Assembly (NCBI GenBank): GCA_025464625.1
Contig: JAOAUZ010000001.1
Coordinates: 526,848-590,847 of the forward strand
Source: Rickettsiales bacterium
GTDB lineage: Bacteria > Pseudomonadota > Alphaproteobacteria > Rickettsiales > SXRF01
Direction of reading: 5' to 3'
Length of the DNA: 64,000 bases
The notes under the pieces are model-generated. The model saw only the letters and a program-made list of their open reading frames with translations. It was not told the origin of the DNA and searched no databases. Both the position numbers and the translations under genes were made by a program. Shown piece after piece: positions 45,789 through 53,346 of this stretch. Within the stretch, counting starts at the first letter, position 1. Each line of letters begins with the position of its first letter.

Positions 45789-47621
45789 CTACACCCCTAC
45801 CAAAGGTGAGCCGTTCTCACGCCCAGCTTTAACAGACTCGACCCTGGAAACTTCGATCGGCTTTTCTGAGGCAACATTTGGCTTCGGTTTAATCATTTGA
45901 GTCCATGATTTTCTGCCAGCACCACCAGCAATTTGCTCTTCCAGCTTTGCATTACGCACAGCTCTAACAACGTTATTGTCTGGGCTACATATTGCTGATT
46001 TCACGGCCTTATCATCGCCTGATGCCATAAGTTCGTTAAAACTGCCTATTGCCTCAATCTGCTTTTCAGACAACCCCCCTGCCTTCAATTCTTCTGGCTT
46101 TTTCTTGGCTAGTTCCGCAGCTGATGATTTAACAAAATCACACATGAAATCATGCCCGCGAGTACGCAGCGGGAGTATATCTTTCTTTTTAACTCCAGCA
46201 CTAAGCAATACGTCATCCGAAAACATAGAGGCAAATACAGCCTTCTCGTTGCCATCTAGGTTCTTCAGATTTTCTTTAATTGCCTGCATAATCATCTTGG
46301 GGTTCTGGAAATCGGCCAAAAATTCGTCAACAGGAGTTTTTTCATGTGACCCAAAAACCTTCCTCTGAGAATCTATTAATTCTTCCACCTGATCAGTATT
46401 TATAAAGCGGCGTTTATTTACTATTTTCCCCTCACCAACAAGGTTTACTAGAGAAAGCACATCTAACTCACGGTTAGAAACAACCTCAGCAATACGTTCC
46501 GCAAGAGGATTAAATCTTTCCATGAGCGCCTCTCCAATAGGAGGACGTTTGCGATCAATTTCATTCTGTTGAAAAATTTCAACAATTTGTGATGTTATGT
46601 CCGCACCTTTGGATATATCACCGTTATTAATTTGATCACGCAAATCTAGAATGAGTCTATAGGCTGTTGGTTTCGCAAGATCCTCATCATTATGTTTTGA
46701 AACTTGGCGTTTTGCCAAAATGTTTCCAACTAAAGCCCCCCCCACAACAAGCTGTTGCGTAGTGCTATCCGCTTTAAATCCAACATCATCATGGTTTGCA
46801 GCATGCTCTTCTAAGCCACCAACTTTTCTTTCCCATCCATCAACAAGTTTATCATATTCCCTACTGCCCTCTGGAATTCCATGTTTGGCAGCAAGTTCTT
46901 TTATTTCCTTGTGATCAGAAGCAGACTGCCTAACAAATTCCTCCATTGCACTTTTTGGATTGGCTGCAATATTGGCAGATTCAGATTTTATGGCAAAAGC
47001 ATCAGTTTTCTCTTTTGCAAATAATTTGTGATTCCCAAAAGCGAAATAACCGTTTGCAAGAACCGTCGGCAACTGAGCGGCAGCATTCCTCAATCCAGCC
47101 ATCATAACTTTCTGTGTACGTTCCATAGCTGTTTGAATTACCTCATTGTCACTATAGTGATCGTTAGTTTCTATAATGATTCCGAGATTCTTACGTATTT
47201 CCTTACGAGCGGAAGTTCTGTTTTTAACAGATTGAGACACCTCCATAATCGGCTGCGCGCCAATCAACAACGCCATAGCACCAGCAGCGGCTTTAAGACC
47301 AAAATTATGGCTGGCGAGAGAGTCTACTTTACCACCTAATTGCTTACCTAATGTCTCATGCAATTTATTAGCATATTTATAAACACCGCCATTCAAAGCA
47401 TCATTTACCAGTGCTGGTAAACCACTGGTCGCATGCACTAAAAGTGGGGCAACGTCTGGGGCAACTTCCATCCCCATCCAATAATGCTTGCCATTTTCCT
47501 CTTGAACAGTAGAAAAATTTGCCAGTTTACTTATAGAACTTTCTTTATTTTGCTCAAAATCATGGCGCGCTTGCTCAACAGCATACGATCCAGAGCCACC
47601 ATTTGTATAGTTATCCGACAT
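45789..47621 (-). CDS. unrecognised 610-aa protein
   Basis: I do not recognise this protein. An N-terminal polar part is followed by weakly hydrophobic stretches near 60-80 and 108-125 (GLKAAAGAMALLIGAQPIM). A long predicted helical, charged remainder follows, including HKEIKELAAKHGIPEGSREYD near 236 and AELAKKKPEELKAGGLSEKQ near 520. There is no signal peptide. Length and helicity recall a phage tape measure or a large effector, but no diagnostic motif is seen. It has its own upstream region of 200 bases. A loose relative of the shared 23-bp element lies about 104-126 bases before its start (roughly 47725-47747). Confidence 0.6.
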   Translation of the reverse strand: MSDNYTNGGSGSYAVEQARHDFEQNKESSISKLANFSTVQEENGKHYWMGMEVAPDVAPLLVHATSGLPALVNDALNGGVYKYANKLHETLGKQLGGKVDSLASHNFGLKAAAGAMALLIGAQPIMEVSQSVKNRTSARKEIRKNLGIIIETNDHYSDNEVIQTAMERTQKVMMAGLRNAAAQLPTVLANGYFAFGNHKLFAKEKTDAFAIKSESANIAANPKSAMEEFVRQSASDHKEIKELAAKHGIPEGSREYDKLVDGWERKVGGLEEHAANHDDVGFKADSTTQQLVVGGALVGNILAKRQVSKHNDEDLAKPTAYRLILDLRDQINNGDISKGADITSQIVEIFQQNEIDRKRPPIGEALMERFNPLAERIAEVVSNRELDVLSLVNLVGEGKIVNKRRFINTDQVEELIDSQRKVFGSHEKTPVDEFLADFQNPKMIMQAIKENLKNLDGNEKAVFASMFSDDVLLSAGVKKKDILPLRTRGHDFMCDFVKSSAAELAKKKPEELKAGGLSEKQIEAIGSFNELMASGDDKAVKSAICSPDNNVVRAVRNAKLEEQIAGGAGRKSWTQMIKPKPNVASEKPIEVSRVESVKAGRENGSPLVGV

Positions 47622-47821
47622 ATCGGTTGAGCCACCCTAATTTGTCAACAAATTCTAAAAACAATAAAATACCATTTATCCACCCGACTATTATAACAAA
47701 AGCAGGCATTATATAACCATAAGTTTTTTATTACATTTTAGTTACGGAAATGAGTCAATTTTATCAGTAATTACAACATTTTGCTTTTCCAATATATAGG
47801 TATATCAATAAGTTACAAACA

Positions 47822-48181
47822 TCATGAATTGCGCTGACCCACATGGGCAATTGCTAATGCTAATTCGGCAATAATCTGACCACGACTTAATACCAAGCCA
47901 TTATTAGCTGATTTTTGCATGCTTGCAGTAGATTTTATATTTGTTAAAGATTCTCGGTTTATGGTGGAAGGTCTTGTCTGTGATAAAGCTAAACCAGCAA
48001 ACAATCTCCTCTGTAAATCACTATTGTTTTTAATTCTACCAATAGAATCTGTATTATTGTTTTTTGCTGTATTTTCTGATATTTGCTGCAATTGTTGTAG
48101 AATTTTCTCCAATCGTAATAAACTATTGTTGAGCGTATCGGATGAAGGTGTATTTTTAGACTTTGTAATTTCTATACTCAT
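47822..48181 (-). CDS. unrecognised 119-aa protein
   Basis: A Ser/Asn/Gln-rich 119-residue protein, with a predicted coiled coil near the N-terminus (LLRLEKILQQLQQISENTAK). It has no signal peptide or membrane helix. The C-terminus is more hydrophobic (GQIIAELALAIAHVGQ). It is transcribed divergently from the membrane-protein pair at 48253, with a 71-base shared upstream gap. I do not recognise it. The composition is unlike a shadow frame, so I consider it probably real. Confidence 0.5.
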   Translation of the reverse strand: MSIEITKSKNTPSSDTLNNSLLRLEKILQQLQQISENTAKNNNTDSIGRIKNNSDLQRRLFAGLALSQTRPSTINRESLTNIKSTASMQKSANNGLVLSRGQIIAELALAIAHVGQRNS

Positions 48182-48252
48182 TTGTTATACCCTAAAACCT
48201 ATCGTTTAATTTACATCAGAAACAAAATTATTGAAATACACTAAGTGCCATT

Positions 48253-48717
48253 ATGTCGTTCAAAATACATTTGCTAATAATATCCATCATAATAATTGTG
48301 ATGTACCTTGCAATACAGGTAATAATGTCACATAAATTAGCGCCTCATCCTGAAACTCCATCGCTAATAAAAGCATCCCCATATAAAATTACTATAGAAC
48401 GCGCCAGCTGGGGTATGAATTGCCAAACCGCCAAGCCAACCGACCAAAACAATCCTACATACCTAGAATCAGATGATACTCGCCATAAAATTAAAGAAAA
48501 TAACGTTCTCGACAACGTATCAACATTATGCAATGGACTATCTCAATGCGATGTACTGATAAACCCTAATGTACTGGGCGAAGACCCTATACCAACGTGT
48601 ATGCATAAAATATTACAAGTGGAGTATCGTTGCTTTTCTGTTGATCGTTTAAGAAAAATTAGCGCAAAGGAAGATGTTTTAAGCATAGATTGTGACAAAC
48701 AACTTAGTATACCTTAA
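48253..48717 (+). CDS. unrecognised membrane-anchored protein with periplasmic Cys residues (154 aa)
   Basis: Residues about 5-25 form one uncleaved membrane helix (IHLLIISIIIIVMYLAIQVIM). The remaining 130 residues, probably periplasmic, carry six cysteines in CQ, LCNGLSQCD, TCM, YRCF and DCD contexts, suggesting disulfides. I do not recognise the family. The stop overlaps the start of the next gene by one base (TAATG), so the two are coupled. They lie on the plus strand between cluster genes, just where the tail-tube genes would be expected. Confidence 0.6.
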   Translation: MSFKIHLLIISIIIIVMYLAIQVIMSHKLAPHPETPSLIKASPYKITIERASWGMNCQTAKPTDQNNPTYLESDDTRHKIKENNVLDNVSTLCNGLSQCDVLINPNVLGEDPIPTCMHKILQVEYRCFSVDRLRKISAKEDVLSIDCDKQLSIP

Positions 48718-49469
48718 TGGACACGAATAAATATCCCGTTATATTATGGTTATTACTAACAGCCATGTTTTGCGCTGTATTTTTTCTACATATTATTGAA
48801 AATAAAAAATCCAAGGTTGATTTACAAAAAAAACTAAGCTCTGAATTAGTTAAAGAAATCATACGTTCATATTGGATACGGAGTATTCAATTATTCGTCA
48901 TAATGGTATTTTCTTTCATATTAATAGCATTCTATGACTGGCAGTTAAGGAACAGCAGAGAACAATTAGAAGCACTACAAAATGAAATTGAAATCAATGC
49001 CAGTAATGCTTTAAATCAACAATCTGAAATTACTAAAGATGAACAAAAAAATTATTACCCACCCATTATTGAAGGCACAGACCAAGGCGATGATGAATTT
49101 TCTAACACCTCAGAAAAAAATTCTATTCAAGATATATTCGATATAAAAAAAGGCACTCACATCGATTCAAAGAACACGGTGGATTCTATAAAAACTCGTT
49201 ATGAAGAACTTCTGGTAACATATTTTCTTCTTCGAAAATGCGGGAAATCTGCTGATTCTGACTATCAATTAATTCTTTCATTATTACAAAAAGAAATTAT
49301 TGCATCCCAAGCACCGTCTCGCCTACAGTATGATACATTAACCGCTGCTAAGGGTTCATATGAGGAATTATATTCACTCAATGACTGTATGAAATCAGAT
49401 ATGGAAGCTATGACAAACCAATTTGATTCATACATCAAAAATCTTTCGAGCAGATTATCTGCTAATTAA
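48717..49469 (+). CDS. unrecognised two-helix membrane protein (250 aa)
   Basis: Two membrane helices are evident at about 6-26 and 57-74, joined by a Lys-rich cytoplasmic loop; the second is followed by a coiled-coil-like region (RNSREQLEALQNEIEINASN) and a helical, presumably periplasmic C-terminal domain. No catalytic motif is recognisable. It is coupled to the preceding gene by a one-base stop/start overlap. Its stop overlaps the converging DUF3168 gene by four bases. A partner role with the Cys-rich protein is inferred from this coupling. Confidence 0.6.
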   Translation: MDTNKYPVILWLLLTAMFCAVFFLHIIENKKSKVDLQKKLSSELVKEIIRSYWIRSIQLFVIMVFSFILIAFYDWQLRNSREQLEALQNEIEINASNALNQQSEITKDEQKNYYPPIIEGTDQGDDEFSNTSEKNSIQDIFDIKKGTHIDSKNTVDSIKTRYEELLVTYFLLRKCGKSADSDYQLILSLLQKEIIASQAPSRLQYDTLTAAKGSYEELYSLNDCMKSDMEAMTNQFDSYIKNLSSRLSAN

Positions 49470-49870
49470 GAATCTGTCATAACTACGATCATATTCATAG
49501 TGCCATGATAAGTCCAGCCATCATCTTCTAATCGTATAGAACTTGATGTAATCCTCACTGCGATAATAATCTGCCCAGCAATTGTAAGCACCCCATTATG
49601 AAGCAATCCGTAAATAACATCCATTATTTCAGCTGTTTGTTTATGACCAGCCTCACGACTCCATATGTTAATACTTAGCTTCTGCTCTACTCCATTTTTT
49701 CCTAAGCTAGACGACTCACTGGCAAAAATATCTCCAATTGTTACAAAAGGAAATGCTGTTTCTTGCGGCACATTATCAAAAACTCCGCCTATAAGTGCCA
49801 TCAACTGGCTATTACCAGTTAATTTTTCATATATTGCTTTCTGTATATTATAATAACTCAAACTAGGCAT
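49466..49870 (-). CDS. DUF3168 tail terminator-like protein (GTA gp8-like)
   Basis: The 134-residue protein fits the DUF3168 family, the tail-completion or terminator protein of GTAs and HK97-type siphophages. Typical parts are AIYEKLTGNSQLMALIGGVFDNVPQETAFPFVTIG (about 11-45), SSLGKNGVEQKLSINIWSRE and the C-terminal DDGWTYHGTMNMIVV. In RcGTA it is followed by the tail-tube gene; here the next minus-strand gene is an unknown protein. A plus-strand gene lies between it and the head-tail adaptor. Confidence 0.85.
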   Translation of the reverse strand: MPSLSYYNIQKAIYEKLTGNSQLMALIGGVFDNVPQETAFPFVTIGDIFASESSSLGKNGVEQKLSINIWSREAGHKQTAEIMDVIYGLLHNGVLTIAGQIIIAVRITSSSIRLEDDGWTYHGTMNMIVVMTDS

Positions 49871-49986
49871 AAAATACCTCTATTAGGCAAATACATATTT
49901 ATATTTATTAATCAAAATGTTAAGAATATATTTAATTTTTTAAAAACTGTCATCAAACTGTCACCATATTTTGTTAGGATGGGTAT

Positions 49987-50415
49987 ATGAAAACTCTTTT
50001 CGACATACCTCGTTCAGGAGAGCATACGGACGCGATACATCGTGTTTTTGAACAATTCCTTATAGATTATCAGCCAATATTATTTCGTGTTGAAACCTAT
50101 CTTGATGAAGTAATAGAAAAAACTGATCAAACATATAAAGAGGCTTATATACCGTGGAAGAATGCCGTTCATGAGCTTTTGTCTGGCGCATACCTAGTCG
50201 CAAAAAAAATACCGCTCCCCAATAAAGATAGTTTTATAGAAGCCCTAAGTATGTTTAGCTTTGAAGGGGCTATAACTTTTTTACGGGATATATGTAATAT
50301 ATGCCAATTACAGTTAAAAAATGGCTGGAGAAAAGAATTCCAAGATAATATCAACCAATTATTATTTTCTATCTCTATATTAAATCAACAACAGCAAAAT
50401 GAGCATGGACGTTAA
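49987..50415 (+). CDS. unrecognised helical protein (142 aa)
   Basis: A soluble, predicted all-helical 142-residue protein with the sequence FEQFLIDYQPILFRVETYLDE early and CNICQLQLKNGWRKEFQ late. No signal peptide or known motif is visible. AGGAT lies a few bases before the ATG. Upstream there is a direct repeat, AAACTGTCAtC/AAACTGTCAcC, at 49944-49965, resembling part of the 23-bp element. It sits on the plus strand between DUF3168 and the head-tail adaptor, converging on the latter with a 4-base stop overlap. Function unknown. Confidence 0.6.
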   Translation: MKTLFDIPRSGEHTDAIHRVFEQFLIDYQPILFRVETYLDEVIEKTDQTYKEAYIPWKNAVHELLSGAYLVAKKIPLPNKDSFIEALSMFSFEGAITFLRDICNICQLQLKNGWRKEFQDNINQLLFSISILNQQQQNEHGR

Positions 50416-50768
50416 CCAGCGACTCCCTCTTCGACTAACAATTCTAGAATTTCATCATTTTCCCGAATATTTGTAACTGCTCTAATATTGAACGCTCGGT
50501 TTTCAAATAGCAGGCGCATGGCAGTTGATATACCGCTTCTGTACCTGATTGTAATCTTGTGAGTTATTCCTGACTGTATTTTGCCATATTGTAGTTTTTC
50601 ACTACCATAAATGCTTCTACCACTAACCTGACTAATTTCTGCCCATAAATCAGTAATATTTTGCCATGAACGAATATATCCACCCGCTCCATCCGCTGTT
50701 TGCACTTCCTGCTGCAATGTTAAGCGGTGACGCAAACGCGTTGAAGTGTTTCTTTTGCTTCCTATCAT
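50412..50768 (-). CDS. phage head-tail adaptor/closure protein (GTA gp7-like)
   Basis: The 118-residue protein is a typical head closure or stopper of the SPP1 gp16/HK97 gp10 type. Signature parts are LRHRLTLQQEVQTADGAGGYIRSWQ near 12-36, the tryptophan-led LWAEISQVSGRS, and HKITIRYRSGISTAMRLLFENRAFNIRAV near 71-99. The start ATG overlaps the connector gene stop by four bases. It completes the head module between connector and DUF3168. Confidence 0.88.
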   Translation of the reverse strand: MIGSKRNTSTRLRHRLTLQQEVQTADGAGGYIRSWQNITDLWAEISQVSGRSIYGSEKLQYGKIQSGITHKITIRYRSGISTAMRLLFENRAFNIRAVTNIRENDEILELLVEEGVAG

Positions 50769-51316
50769 AATACCCCATCACGAAATGGAAAATATAGGTT
50801 ACTAGCTTGTTGTGGCAAATTTGGTTGCCCAATTAATCCACGCTCATCATACATAGCTGCTATATGCGCTAACATTCCATACTTTATTGGCTGCGGAATT
50901 TGTGAAGCTGTTCCGTACCCTGTATTATAGGTTATCTCTATGGAAAATCCGCTGACATAATTATCAAATAACAGCATATTTTTTGCTGCGTTCAAATAAT
51001 AATTATTTGCAGAAATAGTTTGGCTTGTTGCGTCACGATTAACTACCACCACACTAGTTATGCTAACAATAGGTGGCATAGGCAACACTACAGAATCATC
51101 AAGATAATCATTATACACTAACTTCCATGACTGGCTAATAAGTGATGATTTCATCCATGCTTCTGCGCTCATTCTGGCAGCTACTATAAGATCTGTAATG
51201 AGATTATCCTCGTTATTAGAATCAACACGCAGATATAGTTTCGCTTCAGCAAGAATTATTGGCTCACTGGCAGGAGCAGTAACACGCTCCAGCCGCCGAC
51301 TACGATTGTTTGACAT
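50765..51316 (-). CDS. phage head-tail connector protein (GTA gp6-like)
   Basis: The 183-residue protein resembles phage head-tail connectors (phiE125 gp8/HK97 gp6 family). LAEAKLYLRVDSNNEDNLITDLIVAARMSAEAWM (about 22-55) is the conserved N-terminal helix pair, followed by LPMPPIVSITSVVVV. The ribosome site AGGAG is inside the overlapping 57-residue gene. The order capsid, decoration protein, connector, adaptor and DUF3168 agrees with GTA head modules. Confidence 0.88.
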   Translation of the reverse strand: MSNNRSRRLERVTAPASEPIILAEAKLYLRVDSNNEDNLITDLIVAARMSAEAWMKSSLISQSWKLVYNDYLDDSVVLPMPPIVSITSVVVVNRDATSQTISANNYYLNAAKNMLLFDNYVSGFSIEITYNTGYGTASQIPQPIKYGMLAHIAAMYDERGLIGQPNLPQQASNLYFPFRDGVL

Positions 51317-51473
51317 TATTTTCTCCTGAATAATTTAGTGATTTTGCTACACCAAGACGTATAAAATATGCTCCTAGTGAATCAGCCATTTCATATTGAT
51401 GATTTTGTAAAAAACGACGTACAACAAATCCATCCTCGCTGCCATAGCGAGTGGAAAGCATTAATACTTGCAT
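51300..51473 (-). CDS. small phage-type protein (57 aa) before the connector
   Basis: A 57-residue frame, translated here by hand, begins MQVLMLSTRYGSEDGFVVRR and continues FLQNHQYEMADSLGAYFIRLGVAKSLN. The SEDG...A..FI..G.A pattern is like the short proteins often found between capsid and connector genes in siphophage and GTA clusters. It overlaps the connector start by 17 bases and holds that gene's AGGAG site. Its own ribosome site is weak. I consider it real because of position and pattern. Confidence 0.55.
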   Translation of the reverse strand: MQVLMLSTRYGSEDGFVVRRFLQNHQYEMADSLGAYFIRLGVAKSLNYSGENNVKQS

Positions 51474-51502
51474 AACTAGTGGATTTTATTTTTAAATTAA
51501 AA

Positions 51503-52300
51503 TTATGTTCTAGAAAGAGGTGAAACCTTAGCGTCTCCCATAATCACATCCATAAATGAATGATTTATATTTGAGTCTTTTACTCCCCAACCTTTAGCGT
51601 GCTTACCAAATATAGCGCCTCCACCAGCTAACATACCGAGAAAATTAGGAACTTCCCAAACCATCACCATGGTGGAAACTTCTTTTGCCTTTTGCGGGCT
51701 AACTCCTAGTTTTTCTAATGTTTTACTCATTTTTTTTATGTGTTCGTCAGAAAGATTTGAGCCCATAGTATTTAAATAAACAAACGAGCCTATATGCACA
51801 CCTTCGTCCGCAAAGGTTATGATATTAGCTGCACGAGAAGAGCCAATAATAGGAATATGTGGACGAATTTTTTGATAGAGAGGAGCATCATTCGGAACTT
51901 TTTCATGAGGTTCAGCATTAACCCACTTCCTAACCGCTAGTTTAGCAGCAAGCGAAATAAAATAAGCCGTTCCAAAAACAAGTGCCATTTTTGCCAATCT
52001 ATTGGCGCGTTCTTCACGAGTTTTCGTCTCATCTACTTGGCATTCTTCCAGCTTACACTTGGCAAGATTTCTTTCTATAACATCTAAATATGGAGTTATG
52101 CATACCTTGGCAACAGTACTTGTTGCCTTGTCCATAATAGATTTTGGAATCACCTTGTCCATAACGGCAACTACACCAAGAGATACACCCATAGATGCCA
52201 GCTCACCTGCAGCAAAACCACCAGACTCACGGGCAATATTCCCTCTCACGCTCCTCGTGTTCATCGACATTTTAGATTCTAAGTTAGCAGTCGTCACCAT
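51503..52300 (-). CDS. unrecognised 265-aa membrane-associated protein
   Basis: I do not recognise the family. Hydrophobic stretches lie at about 30-48 (GELASMGVSLGVVAVM), 105-122 (MALVFGTAYFISLAAKLAV) and near 209-228. A short Cys-containing segment (CKLEECQVDE) is near 82. There is no signal peptide. A ribosome site AAGAGG precedes the ATG. It lies between the 115-residue gene and the 57-residue gene in the head module, where RcGTA has no comparable gene. It resembles in style, not by motif, the other Ala/Gly-rich unknowns of the cluster. Confidence 0.6.
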   Translation of the reverse strand: MVTTANLESKMSMNTRSVRGNIARESGGFAAGELASMGVSLGVVAVMDKVIPKSIMDKATSTVAKVCITPYLDVIERNLAKCKLEECQVDETKTREERANRLAKMALVFGTAYFISLAAKLAVRKWVNAEPHEKVPNDAPLYQKIRPHIPIIGSSRAANIITFADEGVHIGSFVYLNTMGSNLSDEHIKKMSKTLEKLGVSPQKAKEVSTMVMVWEVPNFLGMLAGGGAIFGKHAKGWGVKDSNINHSFMDVIMGDAKVSPLSRT

Positions 52301-52402
52301 AACCTCTTGTTGAGTAAATACACTACCCCATTACAAGATAACACAAAATCAAGGAATTTGTGTGACGATTGTGTGAATATTATATGAATAAGGCAAAAGT
52401 TA

Positions 52403-52750
52403 TTATTCGTCTTTTATTTCAGAAGCATAAGACGAGAGGTTGCTGGCTATATCATTCGCCCCCTGTGGGGTGTCAATATCCAACATAGCTTCATGATTAA
52501 AGCCATATTCTTTGGTCATTTTTTCTTTAATTTCTTCAGAAGGTTCACCAAGACCTGATTCTATAACAATTCCAAAGTCTTCGGGGTAGAATGCACCACT
52601 CTTCTGAGCTTCAATAAAGGATTCCAATCTATCAGCACGCACCGCCATATAGGCAAATATTCTCTCTCCATCAGGGTTTTCTCCACGCACCAAAAGAACA
52701 CAGACAGTCTTTTCTGCTATAATCTGCTCGGCTCTCGAAAGTTTTGACAC
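52403..52750 (-). CDS. unrecognised conserved-looking 115-aa protein
   Basis: A soluble acidic protein. It begins MSKLSRAEQIIAEKTVCVLL, with GERIFAYMAVRADRLESFIEA and FYPEDFGIVIESGLGEPSEE in the middle. The compact mixed alpha/beta pattern suggests a folded conserved family, but I cannot name it. The start is GTG with GAGG six bases upstream; that GAGG is part of a 14-bp inverted repeat. It sits between the decoration-like protein and the 265-residue membrane protein, on the same strand. A regulatory or adaptor role would be a guess. Confidence 0.65.
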   Translation of the reverse strand: MSKLSRAEQIIAEKTVCVLLVRGENPDGERIFAYMAVRADRLESFIEAQKSGAFYPEDFGIVIESGLGEPSEEIKEKMTKEYGFNHEAMLDIDTPQGANDIASNLSSYASEIKDE

Positions 52751-52756
52751 GTTGCA

Positions 52757-52892
52757 CCTCAGATGTGGTTCTGTTAAGAGTCTACCCTAAATTCACATAA
52801 TAAATCAAGTGACTTAAATAATTATTAACACAATAATTTATAATGATAAATTCTTATTTTTGGCATCTTTTACTGGACAACCACATCTGAGG
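52757..52892. repeat. perfect 14-bp inverted repeats bounding 108 bp
   Basis: CCTCAGATGTGGTT at 52757-52770 and its exact reverse complement at 52879-52892 bracket an AT-rich gene-free 108-base stretch. One arm supplies the ribosome binding site of the 115-residue gene. It could be a MITE-like element or a long-range RNA stem controlling that gene. Confidence 0.6.
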
Positions 52893-52911
52893 ATAAAAAA
52901 ACTATTTATCT

Positions 52912-53325
52912 TTATACTACAGGAACATAAGAGGCATCAGAGCGTAAAGCAATAATCCCTATTGGAGTACCGTTAGTATGCGTTCCAGTTGGAGTTGCCA
53001 CGGCTTTTAGATAGCGTTTTGTCCCCTGATAACCGAAGCTATAAGCGGTTCTGTCCAATGAAGATGAATTAACAGTCACTGTAAGGGAACTACTGTTAAG
53101 ATCCGCAGCCACAGCGTCTGTGTAGGTGCTGTCGTCATCGCTATGCTGCAATTTTAATGTCCAGTAAACTGAACCAGACAAAGTATCGCCAGATTGTCCT
53201 ATTGCGAATACCACTTCTGCACCATTATAGCCTTTTAGGTCAATAGCAGTAGAAGTTTTTGTTGTGCTTGATACCACAGGACTCAAATGCTGCGAAACCA
53301 ATATATTATGATAAATATCCCTCAT
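52912..53325 (-). CDS. phage head decoration-like protein
   Basis: The 137-residue beta-rich protein resembles a small family often found just after HK97-type capsid genes. It starts RDIYHNILVSQHLSPVVSS, has AIDLKGYNGAEVVFAIGQ near 28-45, TLKLQHSDDDSTYTDA near 61 and GTKRYLKAVATPTGTHTNGT near 99. It follows the capsid gene by 21 bases on the same strand. A decoration or capsid-stabilising role is inferred from position and fold pattern, not from a catalytic motif. Confidence 0.7.
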   Translation of the reverse strand: MRDIYHNILVSQHLSPVVSSTTKTSTAIDLKGYNGAEVVFAIGQSGDTLSGSVYWTLKLQHSDDDSTYTDAVAADLNSSSLTVTVNSSSLDRTAYSFGYQGTKRYLKAVATPTGTHTNGTPIGIIALRSDASYVPVV

Positions 53326-53346
53326 TATTTTTCTCCTTCTAATACA

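Noticed and set aside
48253-49469. Rz/Rz1 spanin or holin pair
   Set aside because: The overlap is only one base, the first protein lacks a lipobox, and neither has the size or proline-rich pattern of spanins.
52403-52750. Toxin-antitoxin pair with the neighbouring unknown gene
   Set aside because: The two genes are separated by about 100 bases, the neighbour is a 265-residue membrane-like protein, and no known toxin or antitoxin motif is visible.
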